This document shows, in pieces, positions 9,484-17,287 of a DNA stretch of 64,000 bases. The notes beneath the pieces are model-generated. The model had not been told where the DNA came from, ran no database searches, and saw only the letters and a list, made by a program, of their open reading frames with translations. This DNA is from Amycolatopsis taiwanensis DSM 45107. GTDB lineage: Bacteria > Actinomycetota > Actinomycetes > Mycobacteriales > Pseudonocardiaceae. The stretch spans positions 164,875-228,874 of the forward strand of contig NZ_JAFB01000015.1 of assembly GCF_000519205.1 (NCBI RefSeq). Direction: 5' to 3'. The position numbers were made by a program, and so were the translations under genes. Each line of letters begins with the position of its first letter. The stretch's first letter is position 1.

Positions 9484-10277
9484 ACGGCCAGGAGTACTTC
9501 ACCCCACTCGCCTTCGACTTCCTGTGGGAGGCGGCCGGTCTCGGTGAGTTGCCGTACCCGTTGCGGGTGCGCTCACACGGTGCGACCGAGGACGAGCGTG
9601 CGGTGCTGCGCCAGCGCGTCAACGTCGAGTTCAGTGCCCGTGGCCTGCGCGACCAGGCTGGACGCCTCGAACCGCGCATCGAGGAATGGGTCCAGTTGCT
9701 GGCTCGGGGTTCGGTCACCATCGACGCGCTGCACATCCCCGAGTTCCAGAAACCGCCGGTGGGCATCCTCGCCGCCGCGGACGGCGAGAACGGGGTGGTC
9801 GCCGTCCAGGATGCCGATGGCATCTGGTTGCGGCCGGTCTTCGCCGAGGGACTGGCCTCCGCGGTGGTCGAGCTGTTGCCGGCCGGAACGCGGGGAACTG
9901 AGGCGTCAATCACACTCCCCGTCGACGAGGCGCTGCGCATTCCGCCGAACCGGGTGCCGGTGCCGGCCGCGGACGCGCCGGCCGACGGGGGCCGTCGCCG
10001 CCGGGGCTCGCTGTCGGAGCGGATCACCGATCCACGCGAGTCATATGCCAGGTTGACCGGGCAGCCACGGCTTCGTGGCGGTCAGCTCGCCGCGAACAGC
10101 CGCGACGACTTGGGCCTGCGCCGGAGGTCGCCCGTGCTGGCCTGGTTCGACACCGCGACCGGACGCTATTTGAGCCTGTCCAGGCCGGGTGCGGACGGCC
10201 GCGAGTGGATCACCGTGTCGCCTGCGGACGCCAAGACCCTCCGCAGCCGGCTGGGCGAAATGGTCGCCGCGCTATAG
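9480..10277 (+). CDS. EspG-family ESX chaperone, copy 2
   Basis: 265-residue paralogue of the preceding protein: TPLAFDFLWEAAGLGELPYP, LRGGQLAANSRDD, SPVLAWFDTATGRYL, WITVSPADAKTLRSRL. The GTG at 9480 overlaps the previous stop (GTGA), implying translational coupling and similar dosage. The middle part diverges more than the ends; in EspG proteins the variable surface contacts the PPE tip. It may serve a different PPE protein coded elsewhere, or form a heterodimer with copy 1. These are inferences from family knowledge. Confidence 0.86.
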   Translation: MNGQEYFTPLAFDFLWEAAGLGELPYPLRVRSHGATEDERAVLRQRVNVEFSARGLRDQAGRLEPRIEEWVQLLARGSVTIDALHIPEFQKPPVGILAAADGENGVVAVQDADGIWLRPVFAEGLASAVVELLPAGTRGTEASITLPVDEALRIPPNRVPVPAADAPADGGRRRRGSLSERITDPRESYARLTGQPRLRGGQLAANSRDDLGLRRRSPVLAWFDTATGRYLSLSRPGADGREWITVSPADAKTLRSRLGEMVAAL

Positions 10278-10464
10278 CCCGGGAACCCGCGGCCTTGATC
10301 GGGCGTTGACCAGCCGGAGACTCGTGCAGGTGTCCGGCTCGCCCGGACGGTACCCTGGTTAGACGGGTGTCCGCACACACCAGCAGTTGTTGTCTGCACC
10401 GTGACGGCGGATGGCTACATCTACCGCCTAGCCAGGGAGGGTCAAGGCCAGCACGGCCGAGGAT

Positions 10465-12753
10465 ATGGACCGGAAGCGCCTGTTCAGGAACCCACTGCTG
10501 TGGATCGTCGCGGTTCTGCTGCTCTATTTTGCCTTCAGTACGATCTTCGACAGCAATCGCGGCTACACCCAGGTCCCCACTTCGCAGGCCGTTGCCCAGA
10601 TCAATTCGGGCAATGTGAAGGAAGCGAATATCGAGGACAAGGAGCAGCAGCTCAAGCTGTCGCTCAACAACAAGATCGACGTTGATGGCCAGCAGGTCAC
10701 TCAGATCGTTTCGCCGTACCCGTCGGACGCGACCCGGCCCATCTACGACGAGCTGATCGGCAAGAACGTCAAGTTCAGCACGACGGTGACCCAGCAGTCG
10801 TGGTTCCAGTCGCTGCTGATCTACCTGATTCCGCTCGGCTTCCTGCTGTTGCTGCTGATGTGGATGATGAACAACGCCCAGGGCGGCGGTAACCGGGTTC
10901 TCAATTTCGGTAAGTCGAAGGCGAAGCAGCTCAACAAGGACATGCCCAAGACCACCTTCGGGGATGTCGCGGGCGCCGACGAGGCGGTCGAAGAGCTGTA
11001 CGAGATCAAGGACTTCCTGCAGAACCCGGCGCGCTACCAGGCGCTCGGCGCGAAGATTCCGAAGGGTGTGCTGCTCTACGGCCCGCCCGGTACCGGTAAG
11101 ACGCTGCTCGCCCGCGCCGTGGCCGGGGAAGCCGGGGTGCCGTTCTACACGATCTCCGGTTCCGACTTCGTCGAGATGTTCGTCGGTGTCGGCGCCTCCC
11201 GGGTGCGCGACCTGTTCGAGCAGGCCAAGCAGAACGCGCCGTGCATCGTTTTCGTCGACGAGATCGACGCGGTCGGCCGGCAGCGCGGGGCGGGTCTCGG
11301 CGGTGGGCACGACGAGCGCGAGCAGACCCTGAACCAGTTGCTGGTCGAGATGGACGGCTTCGACTCGCGCGGCGGCATCATCCTGATCGCGGCCACCAAC
11401 CGGCCGGACATCCTCGACCCGGCGCTGCTGCGTCCCGGTCGGTTCGACCGGCAGATCCCGGTGTCCGCGCCGGACCTGCGGGGCCGGCGGGCGATCCTGC
11501 AGGTGCACTCCAAGGGCAAGCCGCTGGCCCAGAACGTCGACCTGGACGCGCTGGCCAAGCGCACCGTGGGAATGTCCGGCGCCGACCTGGCCAACGTGAT
11601 CAACGAGGCGGCTCTGCTCACCGCGCGCCAGGGCGGGCACGTGATCAACGACGCGGCGCTCGAGGAGTCGGTGGACCGGGTGATCGGCGGTCCGGCACGC
11701 AAGAGCCGGATCATCTCCGAGAAGGAGAAGAAGATCACCGCCTACCACGAGGGTGGGCACGCGCTGGCCGCGTGGGCGATGCCGGACCTGGAACCGGTGT
11801 ACAAGCTGACGATCCTGCCGCGCGGGCGGACCGGCGGGCACGCGCTCGTGGTGCCGGAGGATGACAAGCAGCTGATGACCCGCTCGGAAATGATCGCCCG
11901 GCTGGTCTTCGCGCTGGGTGGCCGCACCGCGGAGGAGCTCGTCTTCCACGAGCCGACCACCGGGGCGTCCTCCGACATCGAGCAGGCCACCAAGATCGCG
12001 AAGGCGATGGTCACCGAGTACGGCATGAGCGCCCGTCTCGGCGCGGTGAAGTACGGCCAGGATCAGGGTGACCCGTTCCTCGGCCGGTCGGCCGGACGCC
12101 AGCCGGACTACTCGCTCGAAGTGGCGCACGAGATCGACGAAGAGGTCCGCAAGCTGATCGAGACCGCGCACACCGAGGCGTGGGAGGTGCTCAACACCTA
12201 CCGCGACGTGCTCGACGACCTGGTCTTCGAGTTGCTGGAAAAGGAAACCCTGCAGCGCAAGGACCTGGAGCGGATCTTCGCCTCCGTGGAGAAGCGGCCG
12301 CACATCACCGTGTTCAACGAGTTCGGTGAGCGCACGCCGTCGGACAAGCCGCCCATCAAGACCCCGGGCGAGCTGGCGATGGAACGTGGCGAGCCGTGGC
12401 CGCCGCCGCAGGAAGAGCCGGAGAAGGCTCCGCGCCCGGCGCCCACTCCGGTGGGTTCGGGATCCGGCGGTGGGTCGGACCTGCCGGAGGGGCACGCGCA
12501 GCCCGAGCCGCCGGCCAACCCGTACGCCCCGCCCAACGGCGGCCGCCCCTACCCGAACGGCACGGGCCAGTGGCCCCAGCCGCACGGCAGCGCCGGTGGG
12601 CCGCCGAACTACGGCGCGCCGCCCGGGTGGAAGCCCGCGACGCAGCCCGGCAGCCAGCCGGGATGGCGGCCATCGGACGAATGGCGCCGGTCTCCGGGAG
12701 AAAGTCAGCACCCGCATGATCCGGACGAACAGGACGGTCAAGATCGCCGGTAG
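10465..12753 (+). CDS. ftsH: ATP-dependent zinc metalloprotease FtsH
   Basis: Membrane AAA protease that extracts and degrades damaged membrane proteins and selected regulators. Order: transmembrane helix (about 10-27), periplasmic domain, second transmembrane helix (about 113-133), AAA domain with Walker A GPPGTGKT (206-213), Walker B FVDEID, then the peptidase with HEGGH at 428-432. After about residue 640 comes a Pro/Gly/Asn-rich tail of roughly 120 residues, seen in actinobacterial FtsH. The ATG at 10465 is preceded by CCGAGGAT. The 187-nt leader (10278-10464) holds no recognisable riboswitch. The 3' end overlaps folE by 38 nt. Confidence 0.96.
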   Translation: MDRKRLFRNPLLWIVAVLLLYFAFSTIFDSNRGYTQVPTSQAVAQINSGNVKEANIEDKEQQLKLSLNNKIDVDGQQVTQIVSPYPSDATRPIYDELIGKNVKFSTTVTQQSWFQSLLIYLIPLGFLLLLLMWMMNNAQGGGNRVLNFGKSKAKQLNKDMPKTTFGDVAGADEAVEELYEIKDFLQNPARYQALGAKIPKGVLLYGPPGTGKTLLARAVAGEAGVPFYTISGSDFVEMFVGVGASRVRDLFEQAKQNAPCIVFVDEIDAVGRQRGAGLGGGHDEREQTLNQLLVEMDGFDSRGGIILIAATNRPDILDPALLRPGRFDRQIPVSAPDLRGRRAILQVHSKGKPLAQNVDLDALAKRTVGMSGADLANVINEAALLTARQGGHVINDAALEESVDRVIGGPARKSRIISEKEKKITAYHEGGHALAAWAMPDLEPVYKLTILPRGRTGGHALVVPEDDKQLMTRSEMIARLVFALGGRTAEELVFHEPTTGASSDIEQATKIAKAMVTEYGMSARLGAVKYGQDQGDPFLGRSAGRQPDYSLEVAHEIDEEVRKLIETAHTEAWEVLNTYRDVLDDLVFELLEKETLQRKDLERIFASVEKRPHITVFNEFGERTPSDKPPIKTPGELAMERGEPWPPPQEEPEKAPRPAPTPVGSGSGGGSDLPEGHAQPEPPANPYAPPNGGRPYPNGTGQWPQPHGSAGGPPNYGAPPGWKPATQPGSQPGWRPSDEWRRSPGESQHPHDPDEQDGQDRR

Positions 12754-13345
12754 CGAGCCGGGCGTGTCGGCCCCGGTGTTCGATCAGGCACGGGCGGAGA
12801 AGGCCGTGCGTGAGCTGCTGCTGGCATGCGGCGAGGACCCGGACCGGGATGGTCTCCAGGAGACCCCGGCCCGGGTCGCGCGCGCTTTCCAGGAGATGTT
12901 CGCGGGCCTCTACCTCGACCCTGATTCGGTGCTCGATCGCACATTCGACGAGGCCCACGAGGAACTCGTGCTGCTCACCGACATTCCGTTGTATTCGACC
13001 TGCGAGCACCATCTCGTGCCGTTCCACGGCGTCGCGCACGTGGGCTACATCCCGAACGCGCACGGGAAGGTCACCGGGCTTTCGAAGCTGGTCCGGCTGG
13101 TCGATCTCTACGCCCGGCGGCCGCAGGTGCAGGAGCGGCTGACCTCGCAGATCGCGGACGCGGTGGACCGCAAGCTCCGGCCGCGCGGCGTGATCGTCGT
13201 GATCGAGGCGGAGCACCTGTGCATGGCGATGCGCGGCATCCGAAAGCCGGGCGCCCGCACCACGACCTCGGCGGTGCGCGGGCTCCTGCAGACCTCATCA
13301 TCCACCCGGGCGGAGGCCCTCGACCTGATCAAGGGACGCCGGTGA
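12716..13345 (+). CDS. folE: GTP cyclohydrolase I
   Basis: First enzyme of tetrahydrofolate synthesis: GTP to 7,8-dihydroneopterin triphosphate. Zinc ligands are visible in CEHHLVPF and in [23 protein letters not shown] and [13 protein letters not shown] are family blocks. The start at ATG 12716 lies inside the end of ftsH and has GGGAGAAAG upstream; it gives 209 residues, the normal size. It is the first of four consecutive folate genes (folE, folP, folB, folK), most joined by overlapping starts and stops. Confidence 0.95.
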   Translation: MIRTNRTVKIAGSEPGVSAPVFDQARAEKAVRELLLACGEDPDRDGLQETPARVARAFQEMFAGLYLDPDSVLDRTFDEAHEELVLLTDIPLYSTCEHHLVPFHGVAHVGYIPNAHGKVTGLSKLVRLVDLYARRPQVQERLTSQIADAVDRKLRPRGVIVVIEAEHLCMAMRGIRKPGARTTTSAVRGLLQTSSSTRAEALDLIKGRR

Positions 13346-14181
13346 GTAGCGCACTTCCGCGGCCCGGACGTTGTGTGGTGGCCGGCGTGCTGAACGTCAC
13401 GCCGGATTCCTTCTCCGACGGCGGCCGCTACCTCAACCTCGACTCGGCCCTCGCGCACGCACACGAAATGTGGGCAGAAGGGGCCGACATCATCGACGTC
13501 GGCGGTGAGTCGACCCGCCCGGGAGCGTCCAGAGTGGACGCCGAGACCGAGATCGAGCGGATCCTGCCGGTGATCAGGACGCTGGCCGCCGACGGCCTGT
13601 GCCTGTCCGTGGACACCACCCGCGCGGCGGTCGCCGAGGCCGCGCTGGACGCGGGCGCGCGGATCATCAACGACGTGTCCGGCGGCCTGGCCGACCCCGC
13701 GATGGCGAAGGTCGCGGCGGGCAGCGGGGCGCCGTGGGTGCTGATGCACTGGCGCGGGCACAGCAAGGACATGAACGCGCTGGCCGAGTACCGGGACGTG
13801 GTCGCCGAGGTGCGGTCGGAGCTGACCGCCCGGGTGGACGCGGCGCTGTCCGCCGGCGTGGCCAGCGAGAACATCGTCATCGACCCGGGACTGGGCTTCG
13901 CGAAGCGCGCCGAGCACGACTGGACCCTGTTGCACCGGCTGGATTCCTTGCTGTCGCTGGGCTTCCCGGTCCTGGTCGGCGCGTCGAGGAAGCGATTCCT
14001 CGGTCGCCTGCTGGCCGGCGAGGACGGCGAGCCCCGGCCGCCGGCGGGCCGCGACGACGCGACCATGGCGATCTCGACGATGGCCGCGGCGGCCGGCGCC
14101 TGGGGCGTCCGGGTGCACGCGGTCGGTGCCTCCCGCGACGCCGTGGCCGTTGTCGCAGCGTGGCAGCGTGGACACGAGTAG
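13342..14181 (+). CDS. folP: Dihydropteroate synthase
   Basis: Joins 6-hydroxymethyl-dihydropterin pyrophosphate with p-aminobenzoate; target of sulfonamides. Both signatures are present: [14 protein letters not shown] near the N-terminus and GGESTRPGA, with the pterin-site lysine region [10 protein letters not shown]. The GTG at 13342 overlaps the folE stop (GTGA). 279 residues, normal length. It corresponds to the functional FolP1 lineage by position next to folE and folB. Confidence 0.95.
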   Translation: MSSALPRPGRCVVAGVLNVTPDSFSDGGRYLNLDSALAHAHEMWAEGADIIDVGGESTRPGASRVDAETEIERILPVIRTLAADGLCLSVDTTRAAVAEAALDAGARIINDVSGGLADPAMAKVAAGSGAPWVLMHWRGHSKDMNALAEYRDVVAEVRSELTARVDAALSAGVASENIVIDPGLGFAKRAEHDWTLLHRLDSLLSLGFPVLVGASRKRFLGRLLAGEDGEPRPPAGRDDATMAISTMAAAAGAWGVRVHAVGASRDAVAVVAAWQRGHE

Positions 14182-14306
14182 ACCCGTGTCAAGCCGCCGC
14201 TCCCAGGCCGGCCCGATCAAGGGCGTCCGGGGGCTTGCCCTCAACCGGGGCGCTGGGGCTGGGCGCCACGGGACACGATCGCGCGCAAACTCGCGGAGGA
14301 GAACGC

Positions 14307-14684
14307 ATGAGTGAGCCGGGCTCGGGCACGGATCGGATCACGTTGACCGGCCTGCGCGTGTTCGGGCGGCACGGGGTTTTCGACCACGAGAAGCGGGACG
14401 GGCAGGAATTCGTCGTCGACCTCACCGTGTGGCTGGACCTGGCCCCGGCCGCCGCGACCGACGATCTGGCGCGGACGGTCAACTACGGCGAACTCGCCGA
14501 ACTCGCCGTGGCCATCGTCGGCGGCGAACCCCATGACCTGATCGAAAGCGTGGCGGGGCGGATCGCCGACGAGGTGCTGCTCGATCCTCGGCTGTCCGCG
14601 GCCGAGGTGACCGTGCACAAGCCGTCGGCCCCGATTCCGCACACCTTCGACGACGTCGCGGTGACCATCCGGCGATGCCGATGA
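14307..14684 (+). CDS. folB: Dihydroneopterin aldolase
   Basis: Converts dihydroneopterin to 6-hydroxymethyl-dihydropterin and glycolaldehyde. Starts at the ATG 14307 after GCGGAGGAG; this gives 125 residues, the family length, whereas the open frame upstream lies over folP in another frame. Recognisable blocks: [43 protein letters not shown] and the C-terminal VHKPSAPI. A 125-nt gap separates it from folP; it overlaps folK. Confidence 0.94.
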   Translation: MSEPGSGTDRITLTGLRVFGRHGVFDHEKRDGQEFVVDLTVWLDLAPAAATDDLARTVNYGELAELAVAIVGGEPHDLIESVAGRIADEVLLDPRLSAAEVTVHKPSAPIPHTFDDVAVTIRRCR

Positions 14685-15175
14685 GCAGGGCCGTGCTTTC
14701 CCTCGGCTCGAACCTGGGCGACCGGCTCGGATTTCTGAAGTCCGTGATCGACGGTCTCGGCGAGGCCGTCGTGACGGTTTCCAGTGTCTACGAGACGGCC
14801 GCGTGGGGCGTGACCGACCAGCCGGACTTTCTCAACGCGGTGTGCATTGTGGACGATCCGGCGCGGGATCACTGGGCGTGGCTGCGGGCCGGGCAGGCCT
14901 TGGAGCAGGCGGCCGGCCGGGTGCGCGAGCAGCGATGGGGCCCGCGCACCCTGGACGTCGATGTCGTCACCGTTGAGGGCGTGACGTCCGAGGATCCGCG
15001 CCTGTTGCTGCCGCACCCCGGCACGCCGGACCGCGCCACCGTGCTGATTCCGTGGCTGGAGATCGCTCCCGACGCCGAGCTTCCCGGCCGCGGTCCCATC
15101 CGCGACCTACTGGCGGCCCTGCCCGCCGAGGACCGCGCCGGCGTCCGCCGTCGTCCCGACCTCCGCCTGCGCTGA
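14681..15175 (+). CDS. folK: 6-Hydroxymethyl-dihydropterin pyrophosphokinase
   Basis: Transfers pyrophosphate from ATP to 6-hydroxymethyl-dihydropterin, supplying the FolP substrate. N-terminal [10 protein letters not shown] and the family signature [11 protein letters not shown] with metal-binding aspartates are present. The ATG at 14681 overlaps the folB stop (ATGA) and gives 164 residues; an in-frame ATG two codons earlier (14675) is possible. In related genomes a DUF3180 gene follows at once; here about 1.6 kb of repeats and a MerR gene intervene. Confidence 0.94.
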   Translation: MSRAVLSLGSNLGDRLGFLKSVIDGLGEAVVTVSSVYETAAWGVTDQPDFLNAVCIVDDPARDHWAWLRAGQALEQAAGRVREQRWGPRTLDVDVVTVEGVTSEDPRLLLPHPGTPDRATVLIPWLEIAPDAELPGRGPIRDLLAALPAEDRAGVRRRPDLRLR

Positions 15176-15183
15176 CCACCACC

Positions 15184-15360
15184 GCGTGTCCCACATTCCC
15201 GTCGCGCGTGTCCCACACTCCCGTCGCGCGTGTCCCCCGTTCCCGTCGTGCGTGTCCCACACTCCCGTCCTGCGTGTCCCCCTTTCCCGTCGTGCGTGTC
15301 CCACACTCCCGTCCTGCGAGTTCCCTCGTTCTCGTCGTGCGAGTCCCACGTTCCGGCCTG
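15184..15360. repeat. Modular tandem array A (22-bp period)
   Basis: Eight units begin at 15184, 15206, 15228, 15250, 15272, 15294, 15316 and 15339. Six carry the box GCGTGTCCC and the last two GCGAGTyCC, each followed by a C/T-rich tail ending in CCCGTC or similar. Because the period is 22, no reading frame continues through it. It lies just past folK, between convergent genes, and shares its two boxes with arrays at 23.7, 54.4 and 56.4 kb. Confidence 0.85.
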
Positions 15361-15653
15361 CCGGACCCGATTTGGCTCAGACGACTGCCGTTGCGGGGAC
15401 CTCCTCTCCGCTGCTTTGTTCCGCGCCGGCCGGGGTCATTCCATTCGTGGCGGCCAGCGTGGTCCTCTCTACTACATATGATATGAGGACCATATTAACT
15501 TCGCGCCAACCGAGGTCCATCCGCGGCCTTCTGGCGGCCCTGCTCGCCGAGGACCGCGCCGTGTCCGCCGTCGCCCCGACCGCCGCCTGCGCTGATCCGC
15601 ACGAGGGGACCCTTCATGCGGCACGACTGGCGCCTCAGCGCACTTTTCAAGCG

Positions 15654-15700
15654 ATGAATGACCCGTTCCTGCCGATTTTCGGCAGTAACGGGTCATTCAT
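15654..15700. repeat. 47-bp palindromic repeat, copy 2
   Basis: Arms 15654-15667 (ATGAATGACCCGTT) and 15687-15700 are perfect inverted repeats around a 19-nt centre with an inner hairpin (CTGCCG / CGGCAG). It is the same family as 1183-1229. Its right arm contains the TGA stop of the merR-type gene at 15693-15695, so the element forms the end of that gene. Confidence 0.75.
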
Positions 15701-16655
15701 GCACAACGTTGACGTTGGTGGCGGAGGCGCGTACAGCGGCGATGAGCCAGGCGACGATGGGGTGATTGGTGGGGACGGGCGGCCAGCCGTTCATGACCGC
15801 GAGGAGTTGCCAGTAGCGTTCCGCCCTGGCGTCCAGGCCTTCCGCCAAGCGCTCGGCGAGGTCGGCACGGAAGCGCGGATCGTCACCGTCGCGGTCGGGG
15901 AGGGCGGCGACCCGGGCGAGTTCGACGGCCAGGTCACGTCCCTCGGCGGAATCGGGCGCCAAGCCGGCGTCCATGTGTTCCTTCGCGCGGTCCACGAACC
16001 CGCACCATTGTTCGGGTGGCACCGGCGAAATGTTCTCGCCCGCATCCACCGCCGCCGCGTGCCGTTCGCTCATAACGCGGATGAGCCGCCGGAAGTCCGG
16101 GTCGGAGATCAGCTCGGCGAACTCGACCCACGCCTCCACCTGCTCGGGGGTGGGGTCGTCCGGCAGCACGGGCTTGGCCGACCGCATCCGCGCGTAGAAC
16201 TCCGTGTCCACGTTGAGTCCCGCGGCCACCTCGTCCCAGAACTCGTCGAGCAGACGCGCCCGCTCGTCGTCGGACATCGAAGCCAGCTTGTTCATCAGTT
16301 TCACTTCTTCCGGTTCGGATTCCCGTTTCACGACCGCCCGCAGCACGGCCCGGCGCAGCCGCAACCGCCGGATCTGCTCGTCGAGCGCCGTCAGGTGGCG
16401 CGCCGCGAGCTGGGACACGGTTTCCTGCTCGCACAGGATCCGCGACACGTCGTCGAGCCCGAGTCCGAGTTCGCGCAGCGTCTTGATCAGCTCCAGGCGG
16501 GCCATGGACCGGACGTCGTAGAGCCGGTACCCGGCGTGCGTGCGATCGGTGGGCGGGAGCAGGCCCGCGTCGGAATAGAACCGGATGGTCTTGACGGGCA
16601 GCCCCGTGCGCCGGGCCAGTTCCCCGATGACGAACGTCCTGCCCACGAATTCCAT
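15693..16655 (-). CDS. MerR-family transcriptional regulator
   Basis: 320-residue regulator. The N-terminal winged helix-turn-helix is typical of MerR: FVIGELARRTGLPVKTIRFY, then AGLLPP and GYRLYD. A coiled-coil linker follows, then a long helical C-terminal domain with few landmarks, so the inducer is unknown. The ATG at 16655 has GGAGGG 6 nt upstream; a TTG at 16661 is also in frame. A MerR-type operator lies over the start region, indicating autoregulation. The gene and nearby repeats interrupt the usual folK-DUF3180 linkage, suggesting insertion. The last codon and stop lie in a palindromic repeat. Confidence 0.88.
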   Translation of the reverse strand: MEFVGRTFVIGELARRTGLPVKTIRFYSDAGLLPPTDRTHAGYRLYDVRSMARLELIKTLRELGLGLDDVSRILCEQETVSQLAARHLTALDEQIRRLRLRRAVLRAVVKRESEPEEVKLMNKLASMSDDERARLLDEFWDEVAAGLNVDTEFYARMRSAKPVLPDDPTPEQVEAWVEFAELISDPDFRRLIRVMSERHAAAVDAGENISPVPPEQWCGFVDRAKEHMDAGLAPDSAEGRDLAVELARVAALPDRDGDDPRFRADLAERLAEGLDARAERYWQLLAVMNGWPPVPTNHPIVAWLIAAVRASATNVNVVHE

Positions 16656-16660
16656 GCTCA

Positions 16661-16684
16661 ACCCTCCACCGACTGGAGAGTCAA
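16661..16684 (-). promoter_or_regulatory. MerR-type operator with -35 TTGACT
   Basis: On the minus strand, TTGACT (16684-16679) runs into the inverted repeat ACTCTCCA-GTCGG-TGGAGGGT (16681-16661; 7 of 8 paired). This is the classic layout of MerR-controlled promoters, in which the operator sits in an over-long spacer next to the -35. It directly precedes the merR-type gene. Confidence 0.6.
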
Positions 16685-16744
16685 GGCTCCCATTTGCCAG
16701 TAGCGCCCGTCCGCCGGATCCCCACCCGGCGCCTGCCGATTGGC

Positions 16745-16750
16745 TACCGT
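16745..16750 (+). promoter_or_regulatory. -10 element for leaderless DUF3180 gene
   Basis: TACCGT, then 6 nt, then the ATG at 16757. The gene needs its own promoter here because it is cut off from the folate operon. Confidence 0.5.
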
Positions 16751-16756
16751 GACGCT

Positions 16757-17218
16757 ATGCACTTCACACGGCCTCGCGACCTGGTGGTGGCCGGTCTTGT
16801 CGCCCTGGCGTTCGTCTACATCGCGTTCAAGTTCGCGTACGGCTCGATGCCGCGCCTGCCGACGCTGGCCGGGGCCACGCTCATCGTGCTGGCCGTGATC
16901 GAAGCCCTGTTGGCGTTTTCCATCCGTGCCCGCATTCGGCAGCGGCGGGTCACCAGCGCGCTGGCCGTGGTGCGGGCGGTCGCGCTGGCCAAGGCGTCCT
17001 CGATGCTGGGCGCGCTGATGCTCGGGGCCTGGCTCGGCGTGCTCGCGGCCCTCCTCCCGCGCGTGGGAGACCTGGCCGCGGCCACGGGCGACGTGCGCAG
17101 CGCGCTGGTCGGTACTCCCAGCGCGATCGTGTTGATCGCGGCCGGTCTGTGGTTGGAATATTGCTGTCGGACACCGGAGGGTGGTGATCGGAAACACGAT
17201 GATCACCCAACCGGTTAA
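16757..17218 (+). CDS. DUF3180 membrane protein
   Basis: 153-residue protein with four predicted transmembrane helices (about 8-26, 34-55, 78-100, 118-138) and a short charged C-terminus (GGDRKHDDHPTG). It belongs to the DUF3180 family, normally encoded immediately after folK in actinobacteria (Rv3605c type). No ribosome-binding site is visible, but TACCGT ends 6 nt before the ATG, suggesting leaderless transcription. Function unknown; the conserved link with folate genes is the only hint. Confidence 0.85.
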   Translation: MHFTRPRDLVVAGLVALAFVYIAFKFAYGSMPRLPTLAGATLIVLAVIEALLAFSIRARIRQRRVTSALAVVRAVALAKASSMLGALMLGAWLGVLAALLPRVGDLAAATGDVRSALVGTPSAIVLIAAGLWLEYCCRTPEGGDRKHDDHPTG

Positions 17219-17274
17219 CGCGACGAAGTGACCGCTCGAAGTACTGAGTAGATCTCAAGCAGGTAACTACCGGG

Positions 17275-17280
17275 TACGGT
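17275..17280 (+). promoter_or_regulatory. -10 element for leaderless DUF6779 gene
   Basis: TACGGT, then 7 nt, then ATG at 17288. This favours the ATG over the GTG at 17279, which overlaps the element. Confidence 0.45.
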
Positions 17281-17287
17281 GTTGGTC

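Noticed and set aside
10278-10464. Riboswitch or sigma-factor promoter in the ftsH leader
   Set aside because: TACCCT at 10351 and TTGACC at 10306 are too far apart to form one promoter, and no conserved RNA fold was recognised.
10210-12741. An 843-codon minus-strand frame opposite ftsH
   Set aside because: It is the antisense of a highly conserved gene, and its low-complexity Arg/His/Val-rich sequence carries no domain.
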